Below, piece by piece: positions 9,901 through 9,996 of a DNA stretch of 9,996 nucleotides. The first letter of the stretch is position 1. The number at the start of each line of letters is the position of its first letter. This DNA is from Terriglobia bacterium. GTDB taxonomy: Bacteria > Acidobacteriota > Terriglobia > UBA7540. A program made the translations under genes and the position numbers. The stretch spans positions 1 through 9,996 of the forward strand of contig JASHYZ010000639.1 in NCBI GenBank assembly GCA_030042795.1, written 5' to 3'. Under the pieces are notes generated by a model that saw only the letters and a program-made list of their open reading frames with translations, ran no database searches and was not told the origin of the DNA.

Positions 9901-9990
9901 TGTCATTCCGAGCCCGTTCGCTTCTCCGCTGCGAACGGTTCTGAGCGCAGCGAAGGAGCTCAGGGTAAACTTCGCGAGGAATCTCGCTTT
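9901..9990. repeat. Compound hairpin element (GTCATTCCGAGC ... GAGGAATCTC), runs towards window edge
   Basis: It opens TGTCATTCCGAGC and closes GCGAGGAATCTCGC, the signature ends of a repeat often found between bacterial genes. Inside it holds an 8-bp perfect stem (CCGTTCGC 9914-9921 with GCGAACGG 9931-9938) and a 6-bp stem (CTGAGC 9941-9946 with GCTCAG 9958-9963). The outer ATTCC/GGAAT segments can also pair. Its GTCATTCC start is shared with the palindrome at 9363. No gene is seen within it. Confidence 0.55.
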
Positions 9991-9996
9991 GAAACT

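Larger units (their letters stand above)
9295..9996. other. Gene-free, repeat-rich leader region upstream of rpoC
   Basis: About 700 bp without a convincing gene on either strand. The only open frame of note (9499-9705, plus) begins with TTG, has no Shine-Dalgarno, runs into the direct repeats and resembles no family I know. The stretch contains the rpoC Shine-Dalgarno, a perfect palindrome at 9363-9388, three direct repeats at 9678-9800, a small 7-bp stem (9697-9703 with 9709-9715), an A-tract at 9806-9822 and a compound hairpin element from 9901 on. It is visibly more AT-rich than rpoC. I could not place a rpoC promoter with confidence. Confidence 0.6.

Overview
The window looks like chromosomal DNA from a GC-rich, soil-type bacterium, most likely an acidobacterium of the Solibacter/Bryobacter kind. 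This is inferred from three things: a beta' subunit of the long, insertion-containing type; a cluster of Tat-exported sugar isomerase-like and amidohydrolase proteins; and many small palindromic intergenic repeats. No 16S gene is present to confirm it.

Layout: 1-202 has no gene but three strong hairpins. At 203-1186 (minus strand) lies an exported amidohydrolase-2 family lactonase-like enzyme. After a 215-bp divergent spacer holding two inverted copies of a short palindromic repeat, a plus-strand run of three genes follows: two Tat-exported xylose-isomerase-like TIM-barrel proteins (1402-2265 and 2333-3451) and a secreted DUF2961/GH172-like glycosidase (3587-4660). All four proteins carry export signals. 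Together they suggest that an oligosaccharide or unusual sugar is processed outside the cytoplasm: GH172 cleaves, the TIM-barrel enzymes isomerise or epimerise the product, and the amidohydrolase opens a lactone. No substrate can be assigned from the sequence.

The minus-strand block from 9294 to 4723 is the housekeeping part: rpoC (full length, TTG start, strong Shine-Dalgarno) followed by a small cysteine-rich zinc-ribbon protein. The two blocks converge at about 4661-4722. rpoB is not directly upstream of rpoC. Instead the 702 bp from 9295 to the window end contain no convincing gene and several repeat families: a perfect GTCATTCC palindrome, three copies of a 22-bp direct repeat, and a compound hairpin element at the very end.

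No complete new defence or mobile system is visible. The most unusual material is the repeat-rich leader of rpoC, the hairpin trio at the left end with compensatory base changes, two mutually exclusive hairpins just after rpoC, and an exported isomerase in which an expected metal-binding Asp appears to be Gln.
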